Assembly: GCA_949775045.1 (NCBI GenBank)
Contig: OX459098.1
Location: 16,947,281-17,011,280, forward strand
Reading direction: 5' to 3'
From: Metridium senile
Taxonomy: Eukaryota; Cnidaria; Anthozoa; Actiniaria; Metridiidae
DNA length: 64,000 bases
Part shown: positions 1 through 10,504 of the stretch, one piece after another
Numbering within the stretch: position 1 is the stretch's first letter
How the letters are laid out: each line of letters begins with the position of its first letter
Notes under the pieces: generated by a model
What the model was told of the DNA's origin: nothing
Database searches by the model: none
The model's input: only the letters and a program-made list of their open reading frames with translations
Made by a program: the position numbers and the translations under genes

Positions 1-699
1 CTTCAGTAATATTGGCATTTAACCTTTTGCTCAAGGTCTTGTCTTTGTTCTTTTCAAGTTAAGAGGAAAACAACGGCTTTATACAAGCTTACATTTAATG
101 GCACAATTCATGACTCGTTTGTGATCTGTTAAACAACGAGAAATTTCAATATTTGTCGTATGAATATCAATTTTATAAAGTTGAAGTCAGTGCGCTCAAT
201 GACTCGTCTTTTCTTTGTGATCCACTGGCTCGAAAGTCGATTGCTATCTCGAGCCATGCATTTATTATGTATTTCTATAAACAAGTATAAGATAAGCTTG
301 CTCCCCATTGGCATTGGGAGCACAATAATACAACTTTAAGAACATTTTGTGTATCGAAATGCAAAGACTATGTTTACATGCACTTAGCTTCAGTTCTTGG
401 TTTTCGTTTGACAATCATTACATTGTAGTAGCTAGTTTAATTACATGTAAGTTTTATGTTAAACTTTGCCTTGTATATTGTTTGTAGATTCACGGAGAAA
501 CATTTAGAGATTCTCAAGCAGTTATGTCGACTCTGTGGCAATCAAATCAAAGATTCAGGCCGAGGTCATGTTTACATAGCTTGATATCTTTTTGAATGTT
601 TTGATTCTGTTCGGACTGGTGACGTATTCGTGACGTATTGCGAAATCCAAGTACGCGATTGGTCCAATCACTAATTAGAAATATCGCCAAATGGGGCTG
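1..699. other. No gene seen; AT-rich flank
   Basis: No convincing coding exon, RNA gene or complete repeat is visible here. Short open frames on both strands lack domain signatures. From about 700 onward the sequence matches 2119-2870, so 699 marks the edge of a duplicated repeat block. Confidence 0.5.
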
Positions 700-1449
700 A
701 TTGTGGGCACAACTTAAACTTGTCAAGGAAAACTTGTTCATCATCTACACGAGCAAGGAAACCTTGTCAATATAAAATTGTCAAGGAAATCTTGCTGATC
801 GTCTACACGAGCAATGAAAATTGTCAAGGATACTTGTCAAGGAAAAATTGCTCGTGTCAACGCCGCTTAATTAGTTATAATATTATCAGCCAATGAAAAT
901 GTAATAATCATTCAATAGCCTGTCCCATTATTGTTCTCTTTGTTGCATAATAATCAGCGGTTTCTTGTCTCTTTGAATATAATAACAATAGGCTTACCAA
1001 ACTCTAATTAGTTATAATTTCATCAATTCTATTTAGAGGAATGCTAATGAACTTGATGACATTAAACGTGTTTTTGTTGCAAGTTTTCCATCGGTTGCCT
1101 GGGTAGCATAATGGCTTAAAGCGCGGATACAGCAATGCAGAAGGTCTCGGTTCGAATCCTGGCATTGGTACTCAAAGTCTTTTTTCACCAAAAATCGCTA
1201 TCTAGTAAATTATTTAATGAATTATAAGTCTGATGATGCTTACTAGAATGGAAATTATTAGTTATACACACTTAACAAAACACACTGCAATATGTTTGAT
1301 ATTGCAGAGTGCGAACTGCAATATGTTTGATATTGCAGAGTGCGAACTGCAACATAACTAAATATCTTTGCTTTCAGACGCGGGTACTCAGCAATCAGTG
1401 ATTTAGTGCAGAGAGAGAACAATGGGGTAGGGTGGTGAATAGTAACTAT
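700..1449 (+). mobile_element. Truncated copy of repeat X (tRNA-like-bearing MITE)
   Basis: This stretch repeats 2119-2865 almost base for base and is inverted relative to 34401-35150. It runs from the TTGACAAGG / GCTCGTGTAGAC-rich segment, through a tRNA-like core, to a terminal motif ending GGTGGTGAATAGTAACTAT. The left terminus is missing, so the copy is truncated. No protein is encoded, and a non-autonomous DNA element is the simplest reading. Confidence 0.6.
1093..1184 (+). tRNA. tRNA-like Pol III unit inside repeat X (probably not a functional tRNA)
   Basis: A box-like TAGCATAATGGC and a perfect B box (GGTTCGAATCC, about 1149-1159) are spaced as in a tRNA and are followed by a T6 run at about 1179-1184 that could terminate Pol III. 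The acceptor and anticodon stems do not fold as a clean cloverleaf. The same unit recurs at 2513-2604 and, inverted, at 34668-34757, always inside repeat X. It is therefore a repeat-borne tRNA-derived promoter rather than a single-copy tRNA gene. Confidence 0.45.
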
Positions 1450-1452
1450 GTA

Positions 1453-1567
1453 TTAGATAGTTACTGAGGCCGGCAGCAATATTAGATATATTGCAGTCAG
1501 CTGAGGGCGCAGCCCGAAGCTGACTGCAATATATCTAATATTGCTGGCCGGCCGAAGTGACTATCGT
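1453..1567. repeat. 115-bp near-perfect palindrome joining two X repeats
   Basis: The two arms contain AGCAATATTAGATATATTGC and its complement around a centre near 1511. The palindrome lies exactly between the right end of one X copy (1449) and the left end of the next (1570). The same palindrome follows the X copy at 35915-36031. Confidence 0.75.
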
Positions 1568-1801
1568 ATATAGTTACTATTCACCACCCTGCCCCATTGT
1601 TCTCTCTCTTGCACAGTAATCGGCGGTTTCTTGTGTTTTTGAATATAATAAAAATAGGCTTACCAAACTTTAACTAGTTATCAGCCAATGAAAGTGTATT
1701 TATCATTCAGTAGCCTGCCCCATTATTGTTCTCTTTGTTGCATTATAATTATCGGCGGTTTGCTGTCTCTTTGAACAATAGGCTTACCAAACTCTAGACT
1801 A

Positions 1802-2281
1802 AAGCGGCGTTTACACGAGCAATTTTTTCCTTGACAAGTTTTCCTTGACAAGGAAAAATTGCTCGTGTAGATGGAGTAAAATGAACAATTTTTCCTTGAC
1901 AAGGAAAAGCTAGCATGTTGGCTTTTCCTTGACAAGGAAAAATTGTCAAGGATGAAGTTTGCTCGTGTAGACGGACAACAAGGAAAATGTTGCAAGGAAT
2001 ATTAATGAGATTAGTTCCCAGTCTTTTCGTACGATCATTCAAAATAAATCATTTTGTTTTTTACTCGACAAGGGACTGGAACCAATATTATGTTAGTACT
2101 CTGCTGATTGCAAGGCATTGTGGGCACAACCTAAACTTGTCAAGGAAAACTTGTTCATCATCTACACGAGCAAGGAAACCTTGTCAATATAAAATTGTCA
2201 AGGAAATCTTGCTGATCGTCTACACGAGCAATGAAAATTGTCAAGGATACTTGGAAAAATTGCTCGTGTAAACGCCGCTTA
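1802..2281. mobile_element. Nested 480-bp inverted-repeat element with TTGACAAGG arrays
   Basis: It starts AAGCGGCGTTTACACGAGCA and ends with the complement, GCTCGTGTAAACGCCGCTT. The inside is built from alternating copies of TTGACAAGGAAAA, its complement, and CTCGTGTAGAC, so it can fold at several nested scales. Open frames across it are repeat-derived and were not called as genes. Confidence 0.6.
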
Positions 2282-2512
2282 ATTAGTTATAATATTATCG
2301 ATCAGCCAATGAAAATGTAATTATCATTCAATAGCCTGTCCCATTATTGTTCTCTTTGTTGCATAATAATCAGCGGTTTCTTGTCTCTTTGAATATAATA
2401 ACAATAGGCTTACCAAACTCTAATTAGTTATAATTTCATCAATTCTATTTAGAGGAATGCTAATTAACTTGATGACATTAAACGTGTTTTTGTTGCAAGT
2501 TTTCCATCGGTT

Positions 2513-2604
2513 GCCTGGGTAGCATAATGGCTTAAAGCGCGGATCCAGCAATGCAGAAGGTCTCGGTTCGAATCCTGGCATTGGTACTCAAAGTCTTTTT
2601 TCAC
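2513..2604 (+). tRNA. tRNA-like Pol III unit, second copy
   Basis: This copy is nearly identical to 1093-1184, with the same A box-like and B box motifs and a T-run terminator, and differs by one base near the middle (GGATCC for GGATAC). It is part of repeat X. Confidence 0.45.
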
Positions 2605-2865
2605 CAAAAATCGCTATCTAGTAAATTATTTAATAAATTATAAGTCTGATGATGCTTACTAGAATGGAAATTATTAGTTATACACACTTAACAAAACACA
2701 CTGCAATATGTTTGATATTGCAGAGTGCGAACTGCAATATGTTTGATATTGCAGAGTGCGAACTGCAACATAACTAGATATCTTTGCTTTCAGACGCGGG
2801 TACTCAGCAATCAGTGATTTAGTGCAGAGAGAGAACAATGGGGTAGGGTGGTGAATAGTAACTAT

Positions 2866-3687
2866 GTGATAATAATGATGGTCATAATAATACTGAATGG
2901 TGATGATGATGTGATAATGATGATGTTGGTGCTGATGGTAATTATCGTCTTTGCGCGGCTCAAGTATGTTAAGGCCTCCTAGAACTAACTATCAGAAAAA
3001 AACTAAAATGTTCGATTTTTTCGTGTAACCAGTACGTTGAGACAGTTTAAGATTTTTTTTTTTAGTTTCTTTTAGGGAATCCCATTTAGGATCCTAGTCC
3101 TTTTAGCTACTTAAAAGCTACTTGAAGATAATGGTGGTGGCGATGTGGATGAACGGAGTAAATCTCATTCCCTGCTATAGTGTTTTATCATTACTAGTAT
3201 TGTGGAGTACTTTACCGGAAGCAAATCGATATATTTAGTATCCGGAATTACATAATATTTTAATTTTTTACGAGACCATCAATGCATTTTGGTCTTGGAA
3301 TGCACAATTCAGAATTCAAAATTCAACCTCAGTTTTGAAATAGGTAGACATAGAACATGATAGTGGCTGCCTTACTTATATATATATATATATCCTTTCC
3401 AAGAAACTTTGTCACCAGTAAAGTGAAAGGCCTACAAACTAGAAGCACATGGGACTATAGGTAACTTAGTATGTATATTTTATTACAACGCAGGGATTTC
3501 ATGACACATCGCCACATTTGTTAATATGTTTTCTAGAAATGACCATTTTAACTCATTAGACAACAAGAAAGGCGTGCCAAATGTGCATTTGGTTTCTGAA
3601 CTGATCCATGATCCATTAGTTTATGGGGGTAGTTATTATATTTGAAAAAAAAAAAACACGAAGCCATTATGGTTATGGTGGAGGTAA
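2866..3687. other. 3' flank of gene A, duplicated near gene B
   Basis: No coding exon is seen. From about 2990 onward the sequence is the inverted counterpart of 29950-30640 downstream of the EGF exon of gene B. The part at 2866-2970 is GAT-rich and resembles 42950-43070. The terminal exon that gene B has at 30861-31309 has no counterpart here. Confidence 0.6.
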
Positions 3688-5206
3688 CTAGAGAATAGGC
3701 ATTTCACGCGTGACAAAGATTCTCGTTGAGGGTGCATGTAGACTTAGTTCGCAGTTTTCTCCAAAATAGCCAGGTTTACATATGCATCGATGTGTATTGT
3801 CATCATAGTTGATGATACACGACACACTGTTGCTTGTACAATTACAGTTGTTCTGAATCAAAAGAAAATATGAAATATATGAGTACTTTAGTATGATCTG
3901 CAAATTCAAGTCTCTGAAATTCAAGTCCTTTTGCCAGAACGAAGCATGTCTAGGTCAGACTAGCAAGATAATAATTGTTATCATTCTTATCATAATCATT
4001 GTTAAAAAAAGGTTTCGGGTTCCTTTAGTTGGAATAACTTAAATATTGCTTAATATTCCGCGACGATCACAATCATACATAATAATTGTTGCTATAAAAG
4101 GCTATCATTGATTTCCATGTTCATTTTCATCATCGATCATATATTTGACATTACCTTTACTCTGTAGTAGAGAGCATTGGGTGTGTCCACCAAGTGATCA
4201 GGTTGTATGATGTGGTCCGAGTTACTTAGATTACAGATCCCCAGTTGTTGGTAAAAGTTGTACGAGATGCAGCGATCATCCATGAAACAACGGATTTTAC
4301 ATCTATCATAGTTCATATCAGTCAAGGTTAGAAAGGTATGGTTCACAAGGGCTTTATCGTGCATTTTGTCTGTCAACTCTATGGTCTTGTTATAGCCGTC
4401 AGCTGCAAGAAGGGGAATCAAAGTGTTATGATTATTATCATGCATATAGTAGCCTGCATGGCATCCAAAATGTTTCTCGTAAAGACGATCTTTATGATGA
4501 AAATTCCACTTCCAACGCAGGCTATTATGTAGTAAAATAAAATTTGTAACACCGCAAAAATCCGAAAAAAAGTTCAAGGTCTAAACTTCAATTCAACACA
4601 ATTCAATGTGAGCCGAGTTGTATGCAAAATATTAAAACGTAGAGGTAGTGAGTGTGAGTGAGTCTCCCCGATTAGTAGGGCGCATTGCGTCCAGCTAGAA
4701 GATTGAGACGTTAAAAAAGTTATTTATTTATTTTATACCATTAATTCTGATGATGAAACAAATTTCATTTTATTATAGCGTTTATGTATATCAAACAACG
4801 ATGTAGCCTATATTAGTTTACTCTTTAGTCATAATATATTATGATAATTGTTATTAATTGATGATAATAAGGATACTTACTATGATAGGTAGTTTATCGT
4901 TAATTATGAAACGAAATGATTATGGCCGGATATTTAAAATCATTATGACTATTATGATTCATATCAAGGTTTCTCCTAAAAAACCGTTATAGTTCGTGCT
5001 CTCTTCAATATAAAGTATAATCATATCATCCATATTTTTTTAATAAAATAGAGGAGGACGTAATGATATGGTTTGAGGTTTTGCGGTTTTTGTCTAATAG
5101 CGGAGCTCCCGCGCGGGCCGAAGGCCCGCGCGAGCGGAGCACCATACTTAAGAAAAAATGGTAATGCATCGAGTCTATTTTCGATGGTTTTTACACAGGT
5201 ATCCCA

Positions 5207-5254
5207 AGCGTACGTCCGACGTCCGACGTCCGACGTCCGACGTCCGACGTCCGC
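5207..5254. repeat. ACGTCCG heptamer tandem repeat
   Basis: About six copies of a 7-bp unit containing the palindrome GACGTC lie inside repeat Y copy 1. Copy 3 (36773-36791) has fewer units and copy 2 (about 18868-18906) has only degenerate ones, so the array expanded after the copies separated. Confidence 0.7.
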
Positions 5255-6934
5255 GCCCATCGCGATGCTGATTGGCTGTTACATTTCGGCGGGAACAAAA
5301 GTGACGCGCGCGCCAAATAGCACTAGACCAACAAAGCAAAGTTTTCTTTTATCTTAAAAAAGGCAAACAAACAACAACAAAATACTACTTGCTAATAGCA
5401 GAGCTTTCATTAATTCAAAATAACAACGGAGAAAGATGAACTTCGAAGAACATAAAGAGAGTTGTGACCGAAGAAGAACATAAACTTGAAGGACACAACA
5501 ACGAAGAAATTATACTAAAGAAAAGCAAAAGACTGATTCCAAAAGATCAAGAAAACGTATTTGCAGATACCTTCGTGGAAGAATATTAAAAGACTACAGC
5601 AATTCAAAACAAATTGATAAAGAAGCGACCTTGTTTGTTATGAAAACTGTCTTCAAATTGCTTCCCTCGGCACAGTTTATTGAAGGATTTTCAAGCTTGG
5701 CAGTTGAACTATGAACAATGTTTAATCCATCAAAATTCAAGTACATAAGCTTACATATATTCGTCAAAATATGATCAATGTCATTGAAGAAAGAAAACCT
5801 CAAGAAAATAATCACCGATAAAGTAAGTTCAAGTGTTTTTTATTATCCATGGTTCAAGATTATCATTTGTTTCAAGTTTTTGAGAGACAAAACTCAAAAA
5901 TTAGTTCAATCTTCAATGAATTGAAATACAAACATAATTTAAAATTGGTTGAATAACTTCTGTTTATTTAGCAATATTAACTATTTTATGCTTACTAAAC
6001 GAGCTTTTTTAGTAGTTTTTACTTCAAAGTCGTTAAAGTTTTTTTTTACAGAACAAAATGATGTTTTACACAAAGTTTTTCATAATAAAATACCTTGTTT
6101 TAAAATCCTTGTCTTTTCAAATCGATCTTGTGTTGGTAGAACTTATAATTCTTGAGGCGTTTAATTCCATTTCAAAATAACTTTTTGTTTTGTTTTATGA
6201 TTTGCCATGACTACTTTTTAATAAATCTAATACGATGAAAAGGTTTAACCTTTTCTATCCGGAATCCTAACTAACTTTGGAAAATAAAAGAAGGTAAAAA
6301 GCGGCCGTAAAACGACTGTTCAGCCAAAGCACTTTTTCAAGGCGTTATCAAAAGCAAAATAAGCTTAATGACTTAAAAATAAAAGGGATAATAATAAGGC
6401 TATTCACACTATCGTTTGGGAATCGTATTTTCCATCAAAAATATTTCTGTATTTTCCATCAAAAACATTTCTGAACACTTTTTTGTCTGAACAACACTAT
6501 TGACTGAAGTGACAGTTGAAAATTTGAGAAAAAGATGAAAAAGTGCATAGAATGAAAACGATAACCAACCTAAGAAAAAGCAGTGGAATTTATTACAATT
6601 TTTTTACTTACATTAAATCAATTTCCATTCATGAATTGTCCATTAACATGCTTTTATCGGACTTTTTCCAATGAGAAATCTCCGTCCCTCGTGTAAATGA
6701 CAAACTTTCCTTTCGTGCGTTGCGTTACATGATGGCGTCATCTACATCGATAGCCAATGAGGTTTTTGACATTATGTCAATCAAAAAGAGAGCGAGAAAT
6801 ATCTTACATTTTACTGGCTTTTCCAGGGCTTTGTTTTGATTCTCTCTCCGCGCGCTGAATCTCCGAAAGGTTATATTTTTCGATGAAAAATGCTATATAA
6901 ATGACAATAAACAGTAAGTTGTATAATAAATCCC

Positions 6935-7056
6935 TTATTAGATATTTTCTTGGGTATTACGGGCTGGCATTTTACTCATTGCTTGCTGATTAAACGTACG
7001 CAACTCGTAAAATATCAGCACGTATATTATACCCAAGAAAATATCTAATAAGTGGT
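6935..7056. repeat. Palindrome within repeat Y
   Basis: The arms begin CTTATTAGATATTTTCTTGG and end with the complement at about 7052, with a spacer of roughly 60 bp. It is part of repeat Y copy 1. Confidence 0.6.
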
Positions 7057-8923
7057 ATTTACATGCACATATTGATGTTGTAAGAAAAAATTAAACTGGG
7101 AGCTCCGCTATTAGGTATTACCTAATTTGTATATTAGTTTTTGTGTGCGCCGGATTTTATGGTTTCCAATCCCCCCTTACGCCCCCTTCAAAAGACAACA
7201 AAGAAATTCGATTCACATACAAATATGTGATATCTTTTAAAGCTCTTTTATATCTCTGAACCAAATTGTCAACAAACGAATTCATATTGATTAACTATTA
7301 ATACTTTAAACATATAATACACGAGATTGTATAGCAATTATTATGCACTGAGTGTATCTGTCAAAGTATATATCCAAGATTAATCTTATTCAACTACATG
7401 GAGCTTGCATGAGAACGGTTTTCTATCAAGATTAACTACAACCGTTTCCGGGCAATTTTCTCACTAATTTCTTTTGTAAATTAACATGAGTTACTAATGA
7501 GTCACATCCCTAGTTTCTTTACGTTTCAAAAGATAACAAAACAAGTATTTATATCTGCCAGCATGCAATTTAGAAAACAACTTCCTCAATCTAAATATGG
7601 CGACTTGTTATTGTTCTTAACTGCCTAGCCTCGTGTTCACGTTGGGAAACAATGGAGTTTGCACATGTATGCGAGGCTGGTCAGTCACGAAAAGCGGTTC
7701 AAATTGATTGACAGTTTTCAATTTGGTGTTTTTATCGATATATTTCAAGTGAAAAACCGACAATCAACCTTTTCCAGATTTGCTTTACTGATTATAAATA
7801 TATAGATTCAAATCTAGGCTAAAGTAGGTGACTTGCAATAAAAGGCATAGTTTCGTCCTCTTCAGCCTCAACTTAAATCAATTGTTTCATGATCATTCAT
7901 TCGAATTCAAGTTCGGGAACATTGATGAATCTTTTAATGAAATATCATTCTGAAGCTAGCAGAGGAAGCTCTGCATGTGTAGGTTGTGATGAGAACTTTT
8001 CGAGTATCGTTATGAAATTCTCTTTTGAATAAAATTCTATGTGGGATATTTTTGCCACCATTCGTCATTCTTTAGAAATATATGGAACTTTCTAAAATGC
8101 AACTTTTAAAATCTTACTCAATACACGGAGCAACTATAGAATAGCCGGCAAATGCCTTATTTATGTAAACGTAGTTGATCTTGTAATGAAAACGACTTAT
8201 CAAACAATAGAATAGCATATCAAAAATACAGAAATTTTGGTAGATTCATAGAGATCAGTACGAGCCAGCTCCTGGTTTGAACACTACGTGATCAAATTTT
8301 TCCGCTTGGTATTATGTTGGAGGCCAGAGTTGGAGTCACTTTAAACAGTATAGGCAATGTTTTAGTAACTAGGCTTATCATATGTATTATGTCTTATCTT
8401 GACTATATTTTAAGGAAGTATTGATATATTTTTGAGCAATCAATATTTAATATTAAATGGAAACACGAAGAAATTTTGTGAATCATGTAATTCTTTTCAA
8501 GGGACCCGGGAACGTACTTGTGTTCTATGTTTTCGATATTCCTATGAATAAAATGACTAAAAATAGGGATCAGGAACACACATTTAAACATCCCTTCTCC
8601 CTTTCTCCCGTTTTCAAAGCGCGTTCTTCCATGTTCCTAGACACAATTTTACGTGCCATCTCTCCCTTCTACATATTTTTCCCTGGGATTTCTCCCAATC
8701 GTTTTGAATTCTTTGAACAGCGTATTTCTCCCTCCTCCCTGATCCTTTCTAAAAAGTCAGAGACTAGTGCCCGAGTAAAAATTAAAAATAGAAATTTAAA
8801 CATTCCTTTTGCAGCTTATTACAATCACAGAAACATCAAAAAAGGATTCATATATCAATGTTACTTACCCAAACGTTTGTAGAAAAAAAGTTGGTATAAC
8901 AGTAAAGCTATGAAGGGAGACAT

Positions 8924-9140
8924 CACTCTGCACTGTAGCTTCGTCAAGTCAACGTATAGTCTGTGGCAAACCTCCACTGGGAGATCAGCCGTTTAGTATA
9001 ACCGAATACATTAAAGTGTTATTATCAAAGCAGGTGTTTAAAATGAATACGGCCAATATGGAGGTAGTCACGTGCTGATTAAAACTTGCATAATGATGTT
9101 GACACTCTGGGAATATGTTAAACAAACCATTCATATTCTA
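8924..9140 (-). promoter_or_regulatory. Conserved upstream region / 5' UTR of gene A
   Basis: The sequence just upstream of the gene A start matches the equivalent region of gene C (47400-47617) and, near the start, of gene B (26454-26602). Frames across it are not kept between copies, so it is likely promoter and 5' UTR. No TATA box or named factor site could be assigned. Confidence 0.5.
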
Positions 9141-10240
9141 ATGAACATTAATATTGCAAAGAAAATAACCGCAGTTGTTTGCAACTTCCTTTAAAAAAAG
9201 GAAAACTAAAAAACAAACAAACAAATACCTAGACAGACAAACAAACTTAACGCAAGTAATCAAATAAACAAACAAAACAAATAAATAGACAGACAGACAA
9301 AACATTGAACAAACACACTGGAAAAACAAAATACTCGAAAGAACAAATCAAACACACGAACAAACAAACAAACAATTAACTAACACATGCAAAACAACTA
9401 TACAAATCAAACAAATACTTGTAGGTTGGATTTCCATTCATAATAGTATTTGTTGGTTCTCAATCTTTTAATTTTACAACTACAAATCAATCAAATCAAA
9501 TACTTTTTTTAAATAATTCGCACATAACTAGCAACTATATAAATTTAATTGTTTGTCCGGCTATTATCAGGATATTGATTATACTTTGAGTAATCATAGC
9601 CCGTGTGCAGCTGTGGGCTATATGCAGGCTAAATATCCACTGCTGATAAGGTTTTTTTTGCAATACACACTGCAAAAACGGCTGAGTACATTTATGTTTA
9701 CTCTTAATAATGAGTTGGGTTAACTCACTCAGTATAAAGTGTCATCCTGAATGCATGATTAACTTGATATATATAGTGAGGTGTATCTACTCAGCCGTTT
9801 TGGAAGTGCATCAGCATGCATGCATCCCTTAAGTCGTTTGGACGTTTGCGCCAAAATTGAAAGTAAATGTCAATTTTCTGAGACTTTGCCAGTTGATAAA
9901 ACTACATAAGACACATCATAAAAGCTGAAAAAATGGGAGTCAGCGTCTTACTTTTCGAGCAAAAATGTCCTCAAAGTCTGCAATTTTTCATAATTTAAGC
10001 AACGTGACGTAGTCACAAGAAAGATCGAAATTCAGTAAAAAATCCCAATCATAATAAAAGAAGGCCCTACAATTAATCATTTTAAAACTAAAATATTGAG
10101 TTTTGACACATAACGTGACGATTCTTACCTTTTTAGAAAAAAAAAACCGGTAGGTCTCCGACAAAATGCCCATAAGTCATTTAAACTTTTCTACAACAGT
10201 TTTATGTTACATTAAAAAGAAAAATACAAGGAAATAAATC
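9141..10240. other. No gene seen; AAAC/ACAGAC low-complexity
   Basis: A simple AAAC- and GACA-rich tract runs from about 9190 to 9410. The remainder is AT-rich without splice-flanked open frames. Short open frames on the minus strand are composition-driven. Confidence 0.5.
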
Positions 10241-10249
10241 AAGGGTCTC

Positions 10250-10378
10250 CCAGCGTGTTCCCTTGTTCCCTATATTTTTTTTGCTGTGTTCCCTTGTTCC
10301 CTATATTTTTTTTGCTTTGTTCCCTTGTTCCCATTGCTAAATTTACACTGTTCCCCTATTCCCCCAAATTCCCTGGGA
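10250..10378. repeat. 31-bp tandem repeat, about three units
   Basis: The unit reads GTTCCCTTGTTCCCTATATT followed by a T run and GCT. It is repeated from about 10255, with the last unit degenerate. It lies just downstream of the TIR gene stop. Confidence 0.7.
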
Positions 10379-10504
10379 GACCCTCATAATCATGTGTGAC
10401 AAGGACACTGGCGAACCAGTGACCAAGTGCAGGTTAAGTCAACATCAAGAGTGTCATCAAGTAGAGATGTGTAAATAAGCCTTAGGTAGGATTTAGACTG
10501 TCTT

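Larger units (their letters stand above)
1570..2865 (+). mobile_element. Repeat X, complete copy (about 1.3 kb MITE-like)
   Basis: The ends are inverted repeats of about 40 bp starting ATAGTTACTATTCACCACCC (1570) and ending with the complement at 2865. Inside lie a nested GCTCGTGT-type element (1802-2281) and a tRNA-like unit (2513-2604). No transposase is present. A longer inverted copy sits at 34401-35912. Confidence 0.65.
5095..7137 (+). mobile_element. Repeat Y, copy 1 (2.0 kb, TAATAGCGGAGCTCC ends)
   Basis: It starts TAATAGCGGAGCTCC followed by a GC hairpin (5107-5132). It ends with the complement of that motif plus an extra GGTATTACCTAATTTG segment that copy 2 also carries. Copy 2 (16682-18996) is inverted and copy 3 (36693-37565) is truncated. 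Open frames are short and not shared between copies, so the element looks non-autonomous. It lies in intron 1 of gene A. Confidence 0.65.
3688..8923 (-). pseudogene. Gene A: PAN-EGF secreted protein, probably broken
   Basis: Three exons on the minus strand match genes B and C. Exon 1 (8923-8869) encodes a signal peptide starting MSPFIALLLYQL. Exon 2 (4402-4155, 248 nt) encodes a PAN/apple-like domain. Exon 3 (from 3852) encodes a six-Cys EGF domain. Two defects are visible. The first PAN cysteine, conserved in B and C, is Tyr. One base is missing at the EGF exon donor (about 3747-3746), so GT is lost and translation would run on about 20 codons to a TAG at 3688. No 3' module follows. Intron 1 is 4.5 kb because it contains the 5095-7137 element. 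The locus may be a pseudogene, or a truncated two-domain secreted protein if it is still transcribed. Confidence 0.7.

Noticed and set aside
1802..2281. Repeated short motifs that might suggest a CRISPR-like array
   Set aside because: Spacing is irregular, motifs alternate in orientation, spacers are not unique, and the genome is eukaryotic.
8457..8882. 141-residue open frame opposite gene A exon 1
   Set aside because: It runs antisense to the conserved signal-peptide exon, and its frame is not preserved in the equivalent regions of genes B and C.
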